In this document: positions 16,994 to 25,289 of the stretch, piece after piece | How the letters are laid out: the number at the start of each line of letters is the position of its first letter | How positions within the stretch are numbered: the first letter of the stretch is position 1 | Assembly (NCBI RefSeq): GCF_003600895.1 | Contig: NZ_QYRP01000002.1 | Location: 806,001-870,000, forward strand | Direction: 5' to 3' | Length of the DNA: 64,000 nt | From: Nocardioides cavernaquae | GTDB lineage: Bacteria; Actinomycetota; Actinomycetes; Propionibacteriales; Nocardioidaceae | Notes under the pieces: generated by a model | What the model was told of the DNA's origin: nothing | The model's input: only the letters and a program-made list of their open reading frames with translations | The model's database searches: none | Translations under genes and position numbers: made by a program

Positions 16994-17658
16994 GCGAAGA
17001 CGGTGGCGGCGAGGCTCGTGAAGAAGCCCAGGCCGTCGGTGCCGGGGCCGCAGAGGTCCTCGACCGCGTGCTCCGGGTGCGGCATCAGGCCGACCACGTT
17101 GCCGCGCTCGTTGGTGATGCCGGCGATGTCGCGCAGGGAGCCGTTGGGGTTGCCGCCGAGGTAGCGGGCCACGACCCGCCCCTCACCCTCGAGCAGGTCC
17201 AGCGTGGCCTCGTCGGCGACGTAGGAGCCCTCACCGTTCTTGAGGACCACGGTGATCTCCGCGTTCTTGTCGTAGGACGAGGTCCACGGCGTCGAGTTGT
17301 TCTCGATCCGGAGGACCTGGTCCTTGCAGACGAACTTGCGGTGGTCGTTGCGGATCAGCGCACCCGGCAGCAGGTGGGACTCGCAGAGGATCTGGAAGCC
17401 GTTGCAGATGCCCAGGACGGGCATGCCCTTCTTCGCCGCCTCGATCACCTCGGTCATGACCGGGGAGAAGCGGGAGATGGCGCCACAGCGGAGGTAGTCA
17501 CCGAACGAGAACCCACCCGGGAGGACGACAGCGTCGACGCCCTTGAGATCGTGGTCGCCGTGCCACAGCGCGACAGCCTCGTTGCCACCGATGGTGACCG
17601 CGCGGGACGCGTCGACGTCGTCGAGCGTGCCCGGGAAGGTGACGACGCCGATCTTCAC
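16990..17658 (-). CDS. purQ: Phosphoribosylformylglycinamidine synthase subunit PurQ
   Basis: The glutaminase subunit of FGAM synthase, feeding ammonia to PurL. It has 222 residues and is a class I glutamine amidotransferase: nucleophile Cys85 in [11 protein letters not shown], with the His194/Glu196 pair in [10 protein letters not shown]. The oxyanion region [14 protein letters not shown] is present. The start overlaps the end of purS by 4 bp (ATGA), and its stop overlaps the DUF3817 gene in the same way, giving a tightly coupled three-gene unit. Confidence 0.97.
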   Translation of the reverse strand: MKIGVVTFPGTLDDVDASRAVTIGGNEAVALWHGDHDLKGVDAVVLPGGFSFGDYLRCGAISRFSPVMTEVIEAAKKGMPVLGICNGFQILCESHLLPGALIRNDHRKFVCKDQVLRIENNSTPWTSSYDKNAEITVVLKNGEGSYVADEATLDLLEGEGRVVARYLGGNPNGSLRDIAGITNERGNVVGLMPHPEHAVEDLCGPGTDGLGFFTSLAATVFA

Positions 17659-17915
17659 GCGGTCGCTCCGGAGGGGTCCTCCACGCGGACCACGAAGTCC
17701 TCGATGACGGTGTTGGCGAGCAGGGTCTCGGCCATCTTCTCGACCTCGGCGAGCACCGCGTCGGTGACCTCGTCGACCTCGATCTCGAACCGCTTGCCCT
17801 GGCGGACTCCCACCACGTTGGTGAAGCCCAGGCGGGGCAGGGCACCCGCAACGGCCTTGCCCTGCGGGTCGAGGATTTCCGGCTTGAGCATGACGTCGAC
17901 GACGACACGGGCCAC
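17655..17915 (-). CDS. purS: Phosphoribosylformylglycinamidine synthase subunit PurS
   Basis: The small structural subunit that bridges PurL and PurQ. It has 86 residues from the GTG at 17915, chosen for AAGGAGCG 6 bp upstream and for the family-typical start [19 protein letters not shown]. Also seen are [19 protein letters not shown] and the C-terminal [12 protein letters not shown]. It is the first gene of the purS-purQ-DUF3817 unit. Confidence 0.95.
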   Translation of the reverse strand: MARVVVDVMLKPEILDPQGKAVAGALPRLGFTNVVGVRQGKRFEIEVDEVTDAVLAEVEKMAETLLANTVIEDFVVRVEDPSGATA

Positions 17916-17990
17916 GGTGGCGCTCCTTGAAGAGGTGGGGCGATGCGGCCCCAGTCTACGGAGCGCCACCCGTGGCGTCGTACTCGCGTC

Positions 17991-18185
17991 TCAGCGGCGG
18001 TCGGAAGGGCGCACGCCGACGATGATCAGCGCCACTCCCAGACCCGCGATGAGTGGTCCGGCCATCGCCCAGAACGACTCCCCCGACATCGAGCTGCCGC
18101 CGACGTAGCCCAGCCCCTGGAGGGTGAAGAGCAGGCCGGCGGCCGCCATGAGGGCGCCGACGACGATCGGGATGGCACGACCCAT
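17991..18185 (-). CDS. Small two-helix membrane protein
   Basis: A 64-residue protein with hydrophobic helices at about 5-23 and 38-58. Its ATG overlaps the stop of the acyl-CoA ligase gene (ATGA), so the two are translationally coupled. No known family; the function is unknown. Confidence 0.6.
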   Translation of the reverse strand: MGRAIPIVVGALMAAAGLLFTLQGLGYVGGSSMSGESFWAMAGPLIAGLGVALIIVGVRPSDRR

Positions 18186-19732
18186 CAGCGGAGTTCGCGC
18201 TTGAGGATCTTGCCGGTCGCGGTCATCGGGAGCGCGGGCACGATCTCGACCAGGCGGGGGTACTTGTAGCCGGCCATCTGCTCCTTGCCCCACGCCACGA
18301 TCTCCTCGGCGGTTGCCTCGACGCCGGGCTTGAGGATCACGAACGCCTTGATCTCTTCGCCGTGGCTGTCGTGGGGTACGCCGATGACGGCGGACAGGCT
18401 GATCGCCGGGTGCGTCAGCAGCACCTCTTCGATCTCGCGCGGGTACACGTTGAAGCCGCCGCGGATGATCATGTCCTTGGAGCGGTCGACGATGTAGTAG
18501 AAACCGTCCTCGTCCTTGCGGGCCAGGTCGCCCGACCGGAACCACCCGTTCTTGATGACCTCTGCGGTCGCCTCGGGGCGGCCGTAGTAGCCCTTCATGA
18601 TGTTGTGGCCCTTGATCGCGATCTCGCCCACCTCACCGATCTCCGTGACCTCGGACCAGTCGTCGTTGATCAGCTTGACCTCGACACCCCAGATCGGCAC
18701 GCCGATCGAGCCGGGGCGCGGCTCCATGTCGGGGTCGGAGAACGTGGCCACCGGCGACGTCTCGGACAGGCCGTAGCCCTCGAGGACCGTGACGTGCAGA
18801 CGCTCCTTGACCTGGCTGATGATCTCGACCGGGAGCGCGGCACCACCCGAGACACCGATGCGCAGGTTCTTGGCGATGCGGTCGACATCGACCTCGGGCG
18901 TGAGCGCCTGGAGCAGGCCCCACCACATGGTCGGGACACCCGCGAAGAAGGTGATGTCCTCGGACTGCATCAGCCCGACGACCTGCTCGGCATCGAAGCG
19001 CGGCACCAGGTAGAGCGTGGCAGCCATCGAGAAGCCCGCGTGCATCTGCACCGTCGCACCGAAGGTGTGGAAGAGCGGGAGGCAGAGCAGGTGGCTGTCG
19101 GTGCCCGGCTTGCTCTGGAACAGGCGGTTGCTCGTGACGACGTTCATCATCGTGTTGGCGTGGCTCAGCTCGGCACCCTTGGGCTTGCCGGTCGTGCCCG
19201 ACGTGAACAGGATGATCGCGGTGTCGGTGGCCTCGGTGACCACCGCGTCGAAGACGGGGCTCTTGCCCGCGAGCGCGCGGCCCATGGTCTCGGCACCCTC
19301 GATCGGGCTCTCGGCAGCCGGGTCGGCGGTGATCAGGAAGAAGTGCTCGACGTCCGCGACCGACTGGAACGCCTTGAACCCCTCCTCGCCCATCGGGAGG
19401 TCCGGGGTGCCCTGGAAGCAGAAGAACGCCTTGACGTCCGCCTCCTCGAGGTGGAATGCGATCTCGCGCGACTTGAGCAGCACGTTGAGCGGGACCACGA
19501 CCGCGCCGGCCTTGAGGATGCCGTAGTAGACGATCGGGAAGTAGGGCAGGTTGGGGCAGCTCAGGGCAACCTTGTCGCCCGGCTTGATGCCGCGCTCGAC
19601 CAGCAGGTTCGCGACCTGGTTGGCAGCGCCGTTGACCTGGGCGTAGGTGAGCCGGGTCGGGCCGAGGACCAGGGCGTCACGGGTGGGGTACTTGCGGGCG
19701 GAGTCCTCGAGGAGGGACGACAGATTCAGCAT
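18185..19732 (-). CDS. AMP-dependent acyl-CoA ligase (long-chain fatty acid type)
   Basis: Activates a carboxylic acid as acyl-AMP and transfers it to CoA. It has 515 residues, the normal length. Adenylation motifs in order: ILFTSGTTGKPKGAELSH (about 190-207), GYGLSETSPVATF (about 316-328), and SGDLARKDEDGFYYIVDRSK (about 395-415) with the hinge Asp. The C-terminal catalytic Lys region is in YPRLVEIVPALPMTATGKIL. The N-terminus LNLSSLLEDSARKYPTRDA is typical of fatty-acid CoA ligases of actinobacteria. The ATG at 19732 follows TAGGTT by 7 bp. The exact chain length is unknown. Confidence 0.9.
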   Translation of the reverse strand: MLNLSSLLEDSARKYPTRDALVLGPTRLTYAQVNGAANQVANLLVERGIKPGDKVALSCPNLPYFPIVYYGILKAGAVVVPLNVLLKSREIAFHLEEADVKAFFCFQGTPDLPMGEEGFKAFQSVADVEHFFLITADPAAESPIEGAETMGRALAGKSPVFDAVVTEATDTAIILFTSGTTGKPKGAELSHANTMMNVVTSNRLFQSKPGTDSHLLCLPLFHTFGATVQMHAGFSMAATLYLVPRFDAEQVVGLMQSEDITFFAGVPTMWWGLLQALTPEVDVDRIAKNLRIGVSGGAALPVEIISQVKERLHVTVLEGYGLSETSPVATFSDPDMEPRPGSIGVPIWGVEVKLINDDWSEVTEIGEVGEIAIKGHNIMKGYYGRPEATAEVIKNGWFRSGDLARKDEDGFYYIVDRSKDMIIRGGFNVYPREIEEVLLTHPAISLSAVIGVPHDSHGEEIKAFVILKPGVEATAEEIVAWGKEQMAGYKYPRLVEIVPALPMTATGKILKRELR

Positions 19733-19739
19733 GCCGCCC

Positions 19740-19745
19740 AACCTA
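19740..19745 (-). promoter_or_regulatory. Leaderless -10 box for the acyl-CoA ligase gene
   Basis: TAGGTT on the minus strand with 7 bp to the ATG at 19732. Confidence 0.45.
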
Positions 19746-19768
19746 GCGACGGAGGTCACACGAAGGGA

Positions 19769-19782
19769 TGTGCCCGGGCACA
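19769..19782. promoter_or_regulatory. 14-bp perfect palindrome over the acyl-CoA ligase promoter
   Basis: TGTGCCCGGGCACA starts 23 bp upstream of the -10 box, so it would cover the -35 region. It is a likely repressor or activator site; the regulator is unknown. Confidence 0.5.
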
Positions 19783-19817
19783 AAATCGCAGGGTAGGCCT
19801 TGTGCAGGACCTCCTGG

Positions 19818-20240
19818 TCACCGCGCGAGGATGGCGGCCGCGCGGCGCAGGTCGGCGCGGATCGCCGGGATCGAGGCGACCGTGATCAGCCGCCCGAGGC
19901 CGAGCCCCAGCACCCGGAAGCGTGCCGTGACGACGCAGCCGTGCGCGGCCGGCTCGAAGGCCAGCTCGAGGGTCGCGCGGAACGGCCCGAAGGCTCCGGA
20001 CTCGATCCAGCGCTGCGCGTCGTCGTACTCGGTGCGCATGCGGGGCCGGATGCCGGGAACGACCGTGACATCGGTCCACGTCGCCTCCACGCCGCCCGCT
20101 TCGCCGTCCCGGCCGGGCACGACGTCGGCGACGGCACGCAGGGACGACTGCCACGCCGGACGGTTGCGCGGATCGCTCAGGTAGGCCCGGGCAACGGCGC
20201 ACGGGACCGCGAACTCGACAGCGATCCCCTGGCGTGGCAT
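19818..20240 (-). CDS. SRPBCC-family (polyketide cyclase-like) protein
   Basis: A 140-residue protein with the START/SRPBCC pattern: VEFAVPCAVARAYLSDPRNR at the N-terminus, a middle RTEYDDAQRWIESGAFGPF, and the long C-terminal helix ITVASIPAIRADLRRAAAIL. The fold binds hydrophobic ligands; the ligand here is unknown. The ATG overlaps the purC stop by 4 bp (ATGA), so it is translated from the purC transcript. Confidence 0.75.
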   Translation of the reverse strand: MPRQGIAVEFAVPCAVARAYLSDPRNRPAWQSSLRAVADVVPGRDGEAGGVEATWTDVTVVPGIRPRMRTEYDDAQRWIESGAFGPFRATLELAFEPAAHGCVVTARFRVLGLGLGRLITVASIPAIRADLRRAAAILAR

Positions 20241-21124
20241 CAGAACGTCAGACCAGTGAGCTTCTCGTAGGCCTCGATGTACTTGGCCCGGGTGTGCGCG
20301 ATGACCTCGTCCGGCAGGGCCGGCGGCTGCTCGCCGGAGCTCTTGTCCCAGCCGGAGGCCGGCGAGGTGAGCCAGTCGCGCACGATCTGCTTGTCGTAGG
20401 ACGGCTGGGCCTGCCCCGGCTTCCACGAGTCGGCCGGCCAGAACCGGCTGGAGTCGGGGGTGAGCACCTCGTCGGCGAGCACGAGGGTGTTGTCCTTGAG
20501 CTTGCCGAACTCGAACTTGGTGTCGGCCAGGATGATGCCGCGCTCGCGCGCGATGGCCTCGGCCTTCCCGTAGACCAGCAGGGTCTGGTACTTCAGCGCG
20601 GCGGCAGCCTTCTCGCCGATCTCGCCGACGACGGCGTCGTACGAGACGTTCTCGTCGTGGTCGCCGACGGCCGCCTTGGTGGCCGGGGTGAAGATCGGCT
20701 CGGGCAGGCGCGAGCCGTCCTCGAGGCCGTCGGGCAGCGCGATGCCGCAGACCTCGCCGGTGGCGCGGTAGTCGCTCAGGCCCGAACCGGTGAGGTAGCC
20801 GCGGGCGACGCACTCGACCGGGAACATCTCGAGGTCCTGCACGATGACGGCGCGGCCCTTGACCGCCTCCGGGACATCGGTGGACAGCACGTGGTGGGTC
20901 ACCCCGAGGGTGTCGAACCACCACAGGCTCATGCGCGTGAGGATCTCGCCCTTGTCAGGGATGGTGCTCTCCAGCACGTAGTCGTAGGCCGAGATCCGGT
21001 CGCTGGCGACCATGAGCAGCTGGCCTGCGAACTCGCCCTCGTCGATCCGGTAGAGGTCACGGACCTTGCCCGAGTGGAGGTGCGTCGTGCCGGGGATCGC
21101 CGGTGCCTGCGGGATGTTCAGCAT
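20240..21124 (-). CDS. purC: SAICAR synthetase PurC
   Basis: Phosphoribosylaminoimidazole-succinocarboxamide synthase, joining CAIR and aspartate with ATP. It has 294 residues, the longer actinobacterial/yeast-like form. Seen: HSGKVRDLYRID, ASDRISAYDYVL, PVECVARGYLTGSGLSDY, and EFGKLKDNTLVLADEVLTPD followed by SSRFWP. The start at 21124 follows TAGGCT by 7 bp. It is divergent from the MhuD-like gene, with only 40 bp between start codons, so the two promoters sit back to back. Confidence 0.97.
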   Translation of the reverse strand: MLNIPQAPAIPGTTHLHSGKVRDLYRIDEGEFAGQLLMVASDRISAYDYVLESTIPDKGEILTRMSLWWFDTLGVTHHVLSTDVPEAVKGRAVIVQDLEMFPVECVARGYLTGSGLSDYRATGEVCGIALPDGLEDGSRLPEPIFTPATKAAVGDHDENVSYDAVVGEIGEKAAAALKYQTLLVYGKAEAIARERGIILADTKFEFGKLKDNTLVLADEVLTPDSSRFWPADSWKPGQAQPSYDKQIVRDWLTSPASGWDKSSGEQPPALPDEVIAHTRAKYIEAYEKLTGLTF

Positions 21125-21131
21125 GGGCGCC

Positions 21132-21137
21132 AGCCTA
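21132..21137 (-). promoter_or_regulatory. Leaderless -10 box for purC
   Basis: TAGGCT on the minus strand with 7 bp to the ATG at 21124. Confidence 0.5.
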
Positions 21138-21152
21138 TCTTCGGGCGGGTCC

Positions 21153-21158
21153 TAGGCT
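21153..21158 (+). promoter_or_regulatory. Leaderless -10 box for the MhuD-like gene
   Basis: TAGGCT with 6 bp to the ATG at 21165. It is the same hexamer as the divergent purC box, 15 bp away. Confidence 0.5.
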
Positions 21159-21164
21159 GGCGGC

Positions 21165-21482
21165 ATGTCCGTCGTGAAGATCAACGCCATCCATGTCCCT
21201 GCCGGCTCCGGCACCGAGCTCGAAGCACGCTTCGCCGCACGCGCCGGGACGGTCGAGAACTCCCCCGGTTTCCTCGGCTTCCAGCTGCTCCGCCCCGTCG
21301 CGGGCGACGAGCGCTACTTCGTGGTGACGCAGTGGGAGACCGAGGAGGCGTTCGCCGCCTGGCGCGACGGCTCCGCCAAGGCGGCCCACGCGACCCCTCC
21401 GGGCGAGGCACCCAAGCGTCCGGTCTCCTCCGGTGCCGACCTGCTCGAGTTCGAGGTCGTCCTGGACGTGAAGCCCGCCTGA
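21165..21482 (+). CDS. mhuD: MhuD-like heme-degrading monooxygenase
   Basis: A small ABM-fold protein of 105 residues, very close to Mycobacterium tuberculosis MhuD (Rv3592), which opens heme to mycobilin and releases iron. It shares VVKINAI, VENSPGFLGFQLLRPV, ERYFVVT and LLEFEVVLDV almost unchanged. The three residues important in MhuD are at the same positions: Asn7, Trp66 and His75 (heme ligand). No heme-uptake genes are adjacent. Whether the product is mycobilin-like cannot be told from sequence. Confidence 0.9.
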   Translation: MSVVKINAIHVPAGSGTELEARFAARAGTVENSPGFLGFQLLRPVAGDERYFVVTQWETEEAFAAWRDGSAKAAHATPPGEAPKRPVSSGADLLEFEVVLDVKPA

Positions 21483-21530
21483 TCTCTCAGCGCAACGTCA
21501 GTCCCGAGCGCCTGGCCCGAGCAGTCAGAG
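21483..21530. repeat. Possible degenerate class B repeat
   Basis: The gap between the MhuD-like gene and the convergent DUF2236 gene contains TCTCAGCGCAACGTCAG and a second similar stretch about 22 bp later. It looks like two decayed units of the 22-bp-period family, but the match is weak. Confidence 0.25.
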
Positions 21531-22418
21531 GACGTCCGAGACGCCGGGCATGCTGACGCCGCCGCGGCGTACGAGCTCCCGCTCGCCATGGGCGACGACC
21601 TTGTAGAACTCCTCGCTGCGCCCGCGCATGAGCGGGGTCCGCGCGAGCAGGGAGACCCGGCTGTGCGCGAGCCGGCTGGCCCGCGCGATGCCCTGCAACC
21701 GCAGCTCGTCGTGGCGGCCCCAGGGGATGTCGAGCAGGTCGCGGACCCGCGGCGCGAGCGAGCCCTGGACCACCGTCGCGAGCGCCGGCGACGAGATCGC
21801 GTGCGCCGGCAGGTTGTAGCCCGACATGCCCGCGATGTGCCGCGCGACCAGGCGCGCCTCGTCCACGGGCCACGGCTCCTCGGAGGCGAGCCAGCTGTCG
21901 AACGCGCTCCGGAACTCCTCGTACGACGCCGGGGCGGCGTCGCGCGGCATGCCGAACAGCTCCGCCCAGAGGACGAATCCCTCGAACAGCTCCTCGCGCT
22001 CGCGGTCCCGCAGGCGGCGTACGAGGAGGTCGTGCATGTGCTCGACCGAGTCGAGCGTGAACGCGGCCGTCCACCACATCAGGCCCGGATCCGCCGCGGA
22101 GTAGGGCGCGCCCTGTGGATGGGCGGGACCGCCGTCGACCTGCATCCGGCCGTGCACCGGCTCGTGGCGCTTGGCGGCAAAGCTCAGCGCGCGGTCGGCC
22201 TCCTCCTTGTCGCCAAGGAAGACCGCTTCGAACAGTCGGGCCGTGAGCCCGAGCCGCGTGTACGGCGTCTGCCGGTGTGTCGTGTGCTGTGCGGTGCCGA
22301 CGAAGAGCCGCGGGTGGAGCGCCCCGGTGACCAGCGCCCGCTGCCCGTAGGTCAGCGCGACCGCGCGGGTCCCCATCGCGCGCACCACCATCGAGTCCGG
22401 TGCGAAGTAGCCGTCCAT
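21525..22418 (-). CDS. DUF2236 / MpaB-like oxygenase family protein
   Basis: A 297-residue protein of the DUF2236 family, which includes latex-clearing protein and the fungal heme oxygenase MpaB. Seen: FAPDSMVVRAMGTRAVALT at the N-terminus, GTAQHTTHRQTPYTRLGLTA (about 41-60), RHEPVHGRM (about 89-97) with a candidate heme-ligand His, and DPGLMWWTAAFTLDSV (about 114-129). Many actinobacteria carry several paralogues whose substrate is not known. The ATG has only a weak AGGA upstream. Confidence 0.8.
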   Translation of the reverse strand: MDGYFAPDSMVVRAMGTRAVALTYGQRALVTGALHPRLFVGTAQHTTHRQTPYTRLGLTARLFEAVFLGDKEEADRALSFAAKRHEPVHGRMQVDGGPAHPQGAPYSAADPGLMWWTAAFTLDSVEHMHDLLVRRLRDREREELFEGFVLWAELFGMPRDAAPASYEEFRSAFDSWLASEEPWPVDEARLVARHIAGMSGYNLPAHAISSPALATVVQGSLAPRVRDLLDIPWGRHDELRLQGIARASRLAHSRVSLLARTPLMRGRSEEFYKVVAHGERELVRRGGVSMPGVSDVL

Positions 22419-22447
22419 TCCTGCAGTCTCGCACGAGTGACAACGCG

Positions 22448-22470
22448 TGATGTCAGGTTTGCTGGCGCGA
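22448..22470. repeat. Single class B-like repeat unit
   Basis: GATGTCAGGTTTGCTGGCGC resembles one unit of the class B arrays (GGTCAGGTTTGGCGC) with a 2-base insertion. It sits beside the hairpin at 22485-22558. Confidence 0.35.
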
Positions 22471-22484
22471 AGCTCCCCCGCCCA

Positions 22485-22558
22485 CGTGTAACGCGCAGTT
22501 CAGTGCACTACCGCCGCCCTTGAGGACGGCAGAAGAGTCGCGAACTGCGCGTTACACG
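22485..22558. terminator. Long-arm hairpin downstream of purB
   Basis: CGTGTAACGCGCAGTTC (22485-22501) and its exact complement (22542-22558) enclose 40 bases that hold a smaller GCCG/CGGC stem. It begins 18 bp after the purB stop and ends 67 bp before the DUF2236 start. It is probably the purB terminator. Confidence 0.6.
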
Positions 22559-22575
22559 CAGGCACGAGGGGTGGA

Positions 22576-23994
22576 TCAGAGGATCGCGCCGGGCGAGTAC
22601 GCCGCGGCGTCGGGGAAGCGCTTGGCCAGCTCCTCGACCCGGGCGACGACCGAGCGGACCTGGTCGACAGCCGCACCGGTGAACTCGATCGGGTTGGCGA
22701 CCAGCTCGTCGATCTGGGCGCGGGTCAGGCCCAGCTCCGGCGAGGCGGCGAGCTTGGCGAAGACGTCGTTCTCGACCTGGCCGGCGCGCATCGCGAGCGC
22801 GGTGCCGACGGCGGCTTCCTTGATCACCTCGTGGGCGGTCTCGCGCCCGACGCCGTTGCGAACGGCCGACATCAGCACCTTGGTGGTGGTGAGGAACGGC
22901 AGGTAGCGGTCCAGCTCGCGCTGGATGACGGCCGGGAACGCGCCGAACTCGTCGAGGACGGTCAGGAACGTCTGGAACAGGCCGTCGACGGCGAAGAACG
23001 CGTCAGGCAGCGCCACGCGGCGGACGACGGAGCAGGAGACGTCGCCCTCGTTCCACTGGTCACCGGCGAGCTCGCCGACCATGGAGAGGTAGCCGCGGGT
23101 GATGACGGCGAGGCCGTTGACCCGCTCGCAGGAGCGGGTGTTCATCTTGTGGGGCATCGCCGACGAGCCGACCTGGCCCTCCTTGAAGCCCTCGGTCACG
23201 AGCTCGATGCCAGCCATGAGGCGGATCGTCGTGGCGAGGTTGGAGGGGCCGGCGGTGATCTGCACCAGCGCGGAGAGCGTGTCGAAGTCGAGCGAGCGCG
23301 GGTAGACCTGGCCGACCGAGGTGAAGACCTGCGAGAAGCCGAGGTGCGCCGCGACCCGGGACTCGAGGTCGGCCAGGTCGGAGGCCGAGCCACCGAGCAG
23401 GTCGAGCATGTCCTGGGCCGTGCCCATCGGTCCCTTGATGCCGCGCAGCGGGTAGCGCGCGAGCAGCTCCTCGATGCGCTGGATGCCGGTGAGCATCTCG
23501 TCGGCGACAGTGGCGAAGCGCTTGCCGAGAGTCGTGGCCTGCGCGGCGACGTTGTGGCTGCGCCCGGCCATGACGGTGGCCTCGTGCTCGGAGGCGAGCC
23601 GGGCGAGGCGGGCGACGGTGGCCACGGCGCGGTCACGGACCAGACCGAGCGAGAGGACCACCTGGAGCTGCTCGACGTTCTCGGTGAGGTCGCGCGAGGT
23701 CATGCCCTTGTGGATGTGCTCGTGGCCGGCGAGCGCGCAGAACTCCTCGATGCGCGCCTTCACGTCGTGGCGGGTGATCCGCTCGCGAGCCGCGATGGAG
23801 TCGAGGTCGACCTTGTCGATGACGGCCTCGTAGGCCTCGATCACGCCGTCGGGGATCTCGATGCCGAGGTCCTTCTGCGCCTTCATCACAGCGATCCAGA
23901 GCTGCCGCTCGAGCACGATCTTGTGCTCGGGCGACCAGATGTCGCGGAGGTCAGCAGCGGCGTAGCGGGTCGCGAGGACGTTAGGCACAGTCAC
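22576..23994 (-). CDS. purB: Adenylosuccinate lyase PurB
   Basis: Cleaves SAICAR to AICAR and adenylosuccinate to AMP. It has 472 residues from the GTG at 23994. The fumarase/aspartase superfamily signature is GSSAMPHKMNTRSCERV, on the mobile catalytic loop. Also seen are MTSRDLTENVEQLQV with the base-region Thr/Ser and GRSHNVAAQATTLGKR with a catalytic His candidate. GTG was chosen because VTVPNVLATRYAAADLRDIW matches the family N-terminus, whereas the frame upstream of it is unrelated noise. A weak GAGAAT box lies 8 bp upstream. Confidence 0.95.
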   Translation of the reverse strand: MTVPNVLATRYAAADLRDIWSPEHKIVLERQLWIAVMKAQKDLGIEIPDGVIEAYEAVIDKVDLDSIAARERITRHDVKARIEEFCALAGHEHIHKGMTSRDLTENVEQLQVVLSLGLVRDRAVATVARLARLASEHEATVMAGRSHNVAAQATTLGKRFATVADEMLTGIQRIEELLARYPLRGIKGPMGTAQDMLDLLGGSASDLADLESRVAAHLGFSQVFTSVGQVYPRSLDFDTLSALVQITAGPSNLATTIRLMAGIELVTEGFKEGQVGSSAMPHKMNTRSCERVNGLAVITRGYLSMVGELAGDQWNEGDVSCSVVRRVALPDAFFAVDGLFQTFLTVLDEFGAFPAVIQRELDRYLPFLTTTKVLMSAVRNGVGRETAHEVIKEAAVGTALAMRAGQVENDVFAKLAASPELGLTRAQIDELVANPIEFTGAAVDQVRSVVARVEELAKRFPDAAAYSPGAIL

Positions 23995-24107
23995 GGGACC
24001 AGATTCTCCCACGATCTGCGAGCACCCCTCCCCGACGTGTCCAACGTGCCGGAAATGAGTAGGTCTGCTCCGGCGCGGACCCGTCAGCCGAGCCCATCCT
24101 TGAACAC

Positions 24108-25274
24108 ATGCCCGAGCTACCCGCCACCGCAACTGCCAGCGCCACCGAAGCTGGTCGCCCCACCACGCAGCCGCGCCAGCCGATCTCCCTGGCGACCGTC
24201 TCCTGCTTCCTCGGCGTCCTCAGCCTCGTCGCGGTGCTCTGCTTCCACTTCCCCGACCTGCTGACCAGCCGTGAGTTCCGCGCGATCTACACCGAGGAGT
24301 TCGCGAGGACGCTGCTGCTGGCCGGGATCGCCGCCGCCTTCATCACCGGCACGGTCGCGGTCCTGCTGGACCAGCACAAGCGGGTCGCCCTGACGGGCGT
24401 CTGCGCGGCGACCGGAGCCGTGCTCCTCGGGGGCAGCGACGTCCCCTTCGACGGCCCGATCAGCCACACGCCGTACTCGCTGGGGCTGGACTGGTTCGTC
24501 CTGGCGCTCTTCTTCTCCGCGCTCGTCTTCATCCCGCTGGAGCACCAGTTCGCCCGGCGTCCGGTCGCGGTCTTCCGCAAGGGGTGGCGCACCGACGCGG
24601 CGTACTTCTTCATGAGCCACGTGCTCGTGCAGTTCATCCTGATCGTCGTCACGGCCACGACCTCGCTCGTCGTGGACACCGCGAAGGTGCCGCACGTCCA
24701 GGCCTGGATCGGCGGGTTGCCGTTCCTGGCGCAGTTCCTGCTGGCGGTCTTCGTCGCGGATGCCGCGCAGGCGACCCTGCACCGCTGCTACCACCGGATC
24801 ATGGTGCTGTGGCGCTTCCACGCGGTGCACCACTCCAGCCCCGAGCTCGACTGGCTGGCCGGCTCACGCGTCCACTTCGTCGAGACCGTGATGACGCGCA
24901 GCATCGTGCTGCTGCCGCTGCTCTTCCTCGGCTTCTCACAGTCGGCGGTGAATGCCTATGCGGTCCTGGTGGGCATCCAGGCCGTCGTCGCGCACGCCAA
25001 CATCGGCGTCCGTTTCGGCTGGCTCGAGTACCTCATCGTGCTGCCGCGCTACCACCACTGGCACCACGCGCGGCACACCGACTACTGGGACCGGAACTAC
25101 GCGATCCACCTGCCCGTGATCGACATGCTCATGGGGTCCTTCAAGCTGCCGCGCGATGGCAGCTGGCCCGAGGAGTACGGCGTCTTCAAGCAGGAGTCGG
25201 TCCCGGAGGGGATCGTCGCGCAGCACCTCGCACCGTTTCGCGGCGAGCGGACCTACGACGACTACGTGCACTGA
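24108..25274 (+). CDS. Sterol desaturase / fatty acid hydroxylase family membrane protein
   Basis: A membrane-bound di-iron oxygenase family protein of 388 residues. The N-terminus is Ala/Thr-rich. Helices lie at about 30-48, 66-88, 96-112, 126-144, 168-190 and 205-220. The histidine clusters that bind the two irons are present: HRCYH (225-229), HAVHH (238-242) and HHWHHARH (316-323). The substrate is probably a lipid or carotenoid, not resolved by sequence. The gene converges with purD, whose stop is 15 bp away. Confidence 0.88.
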   Translation: MPELPATATASATEAGRPTTQPRQPISLATVSCFLGVLSLVAVLCFHFPDLLTSREFRAIYTEEFARTLLLAGIAAAFITGTVAVLLDQHKRVALTGVCAATGAVLLGGSDVPFDGPISHTPYSLGLDWFVLALFFSALVFIPLEHQFARRPVAVFRKGWRTDAAYFFMSHVLVQFILIVVTATTSLVVDTAKVPHVQAWIGGLPFLAQFLLAVFVADAAQATLHRCYHRIMVLWRFHAVHHSSPELDWLAGSRVHFVETVMTRSIVLLPLLFLGFSQSAVNAYAVLVGIQAVVAHANIGVRFGWLEYLIVLPRYHHWHHARHTDYWDRNYAIHLPVIDMLMGSFKLPRDGSWPEEYGVFKQESVPEGIVAQHLAPFRGERTYDDYVH

Positions 25275-25289
25275 GCAGACGCCGCGGGA

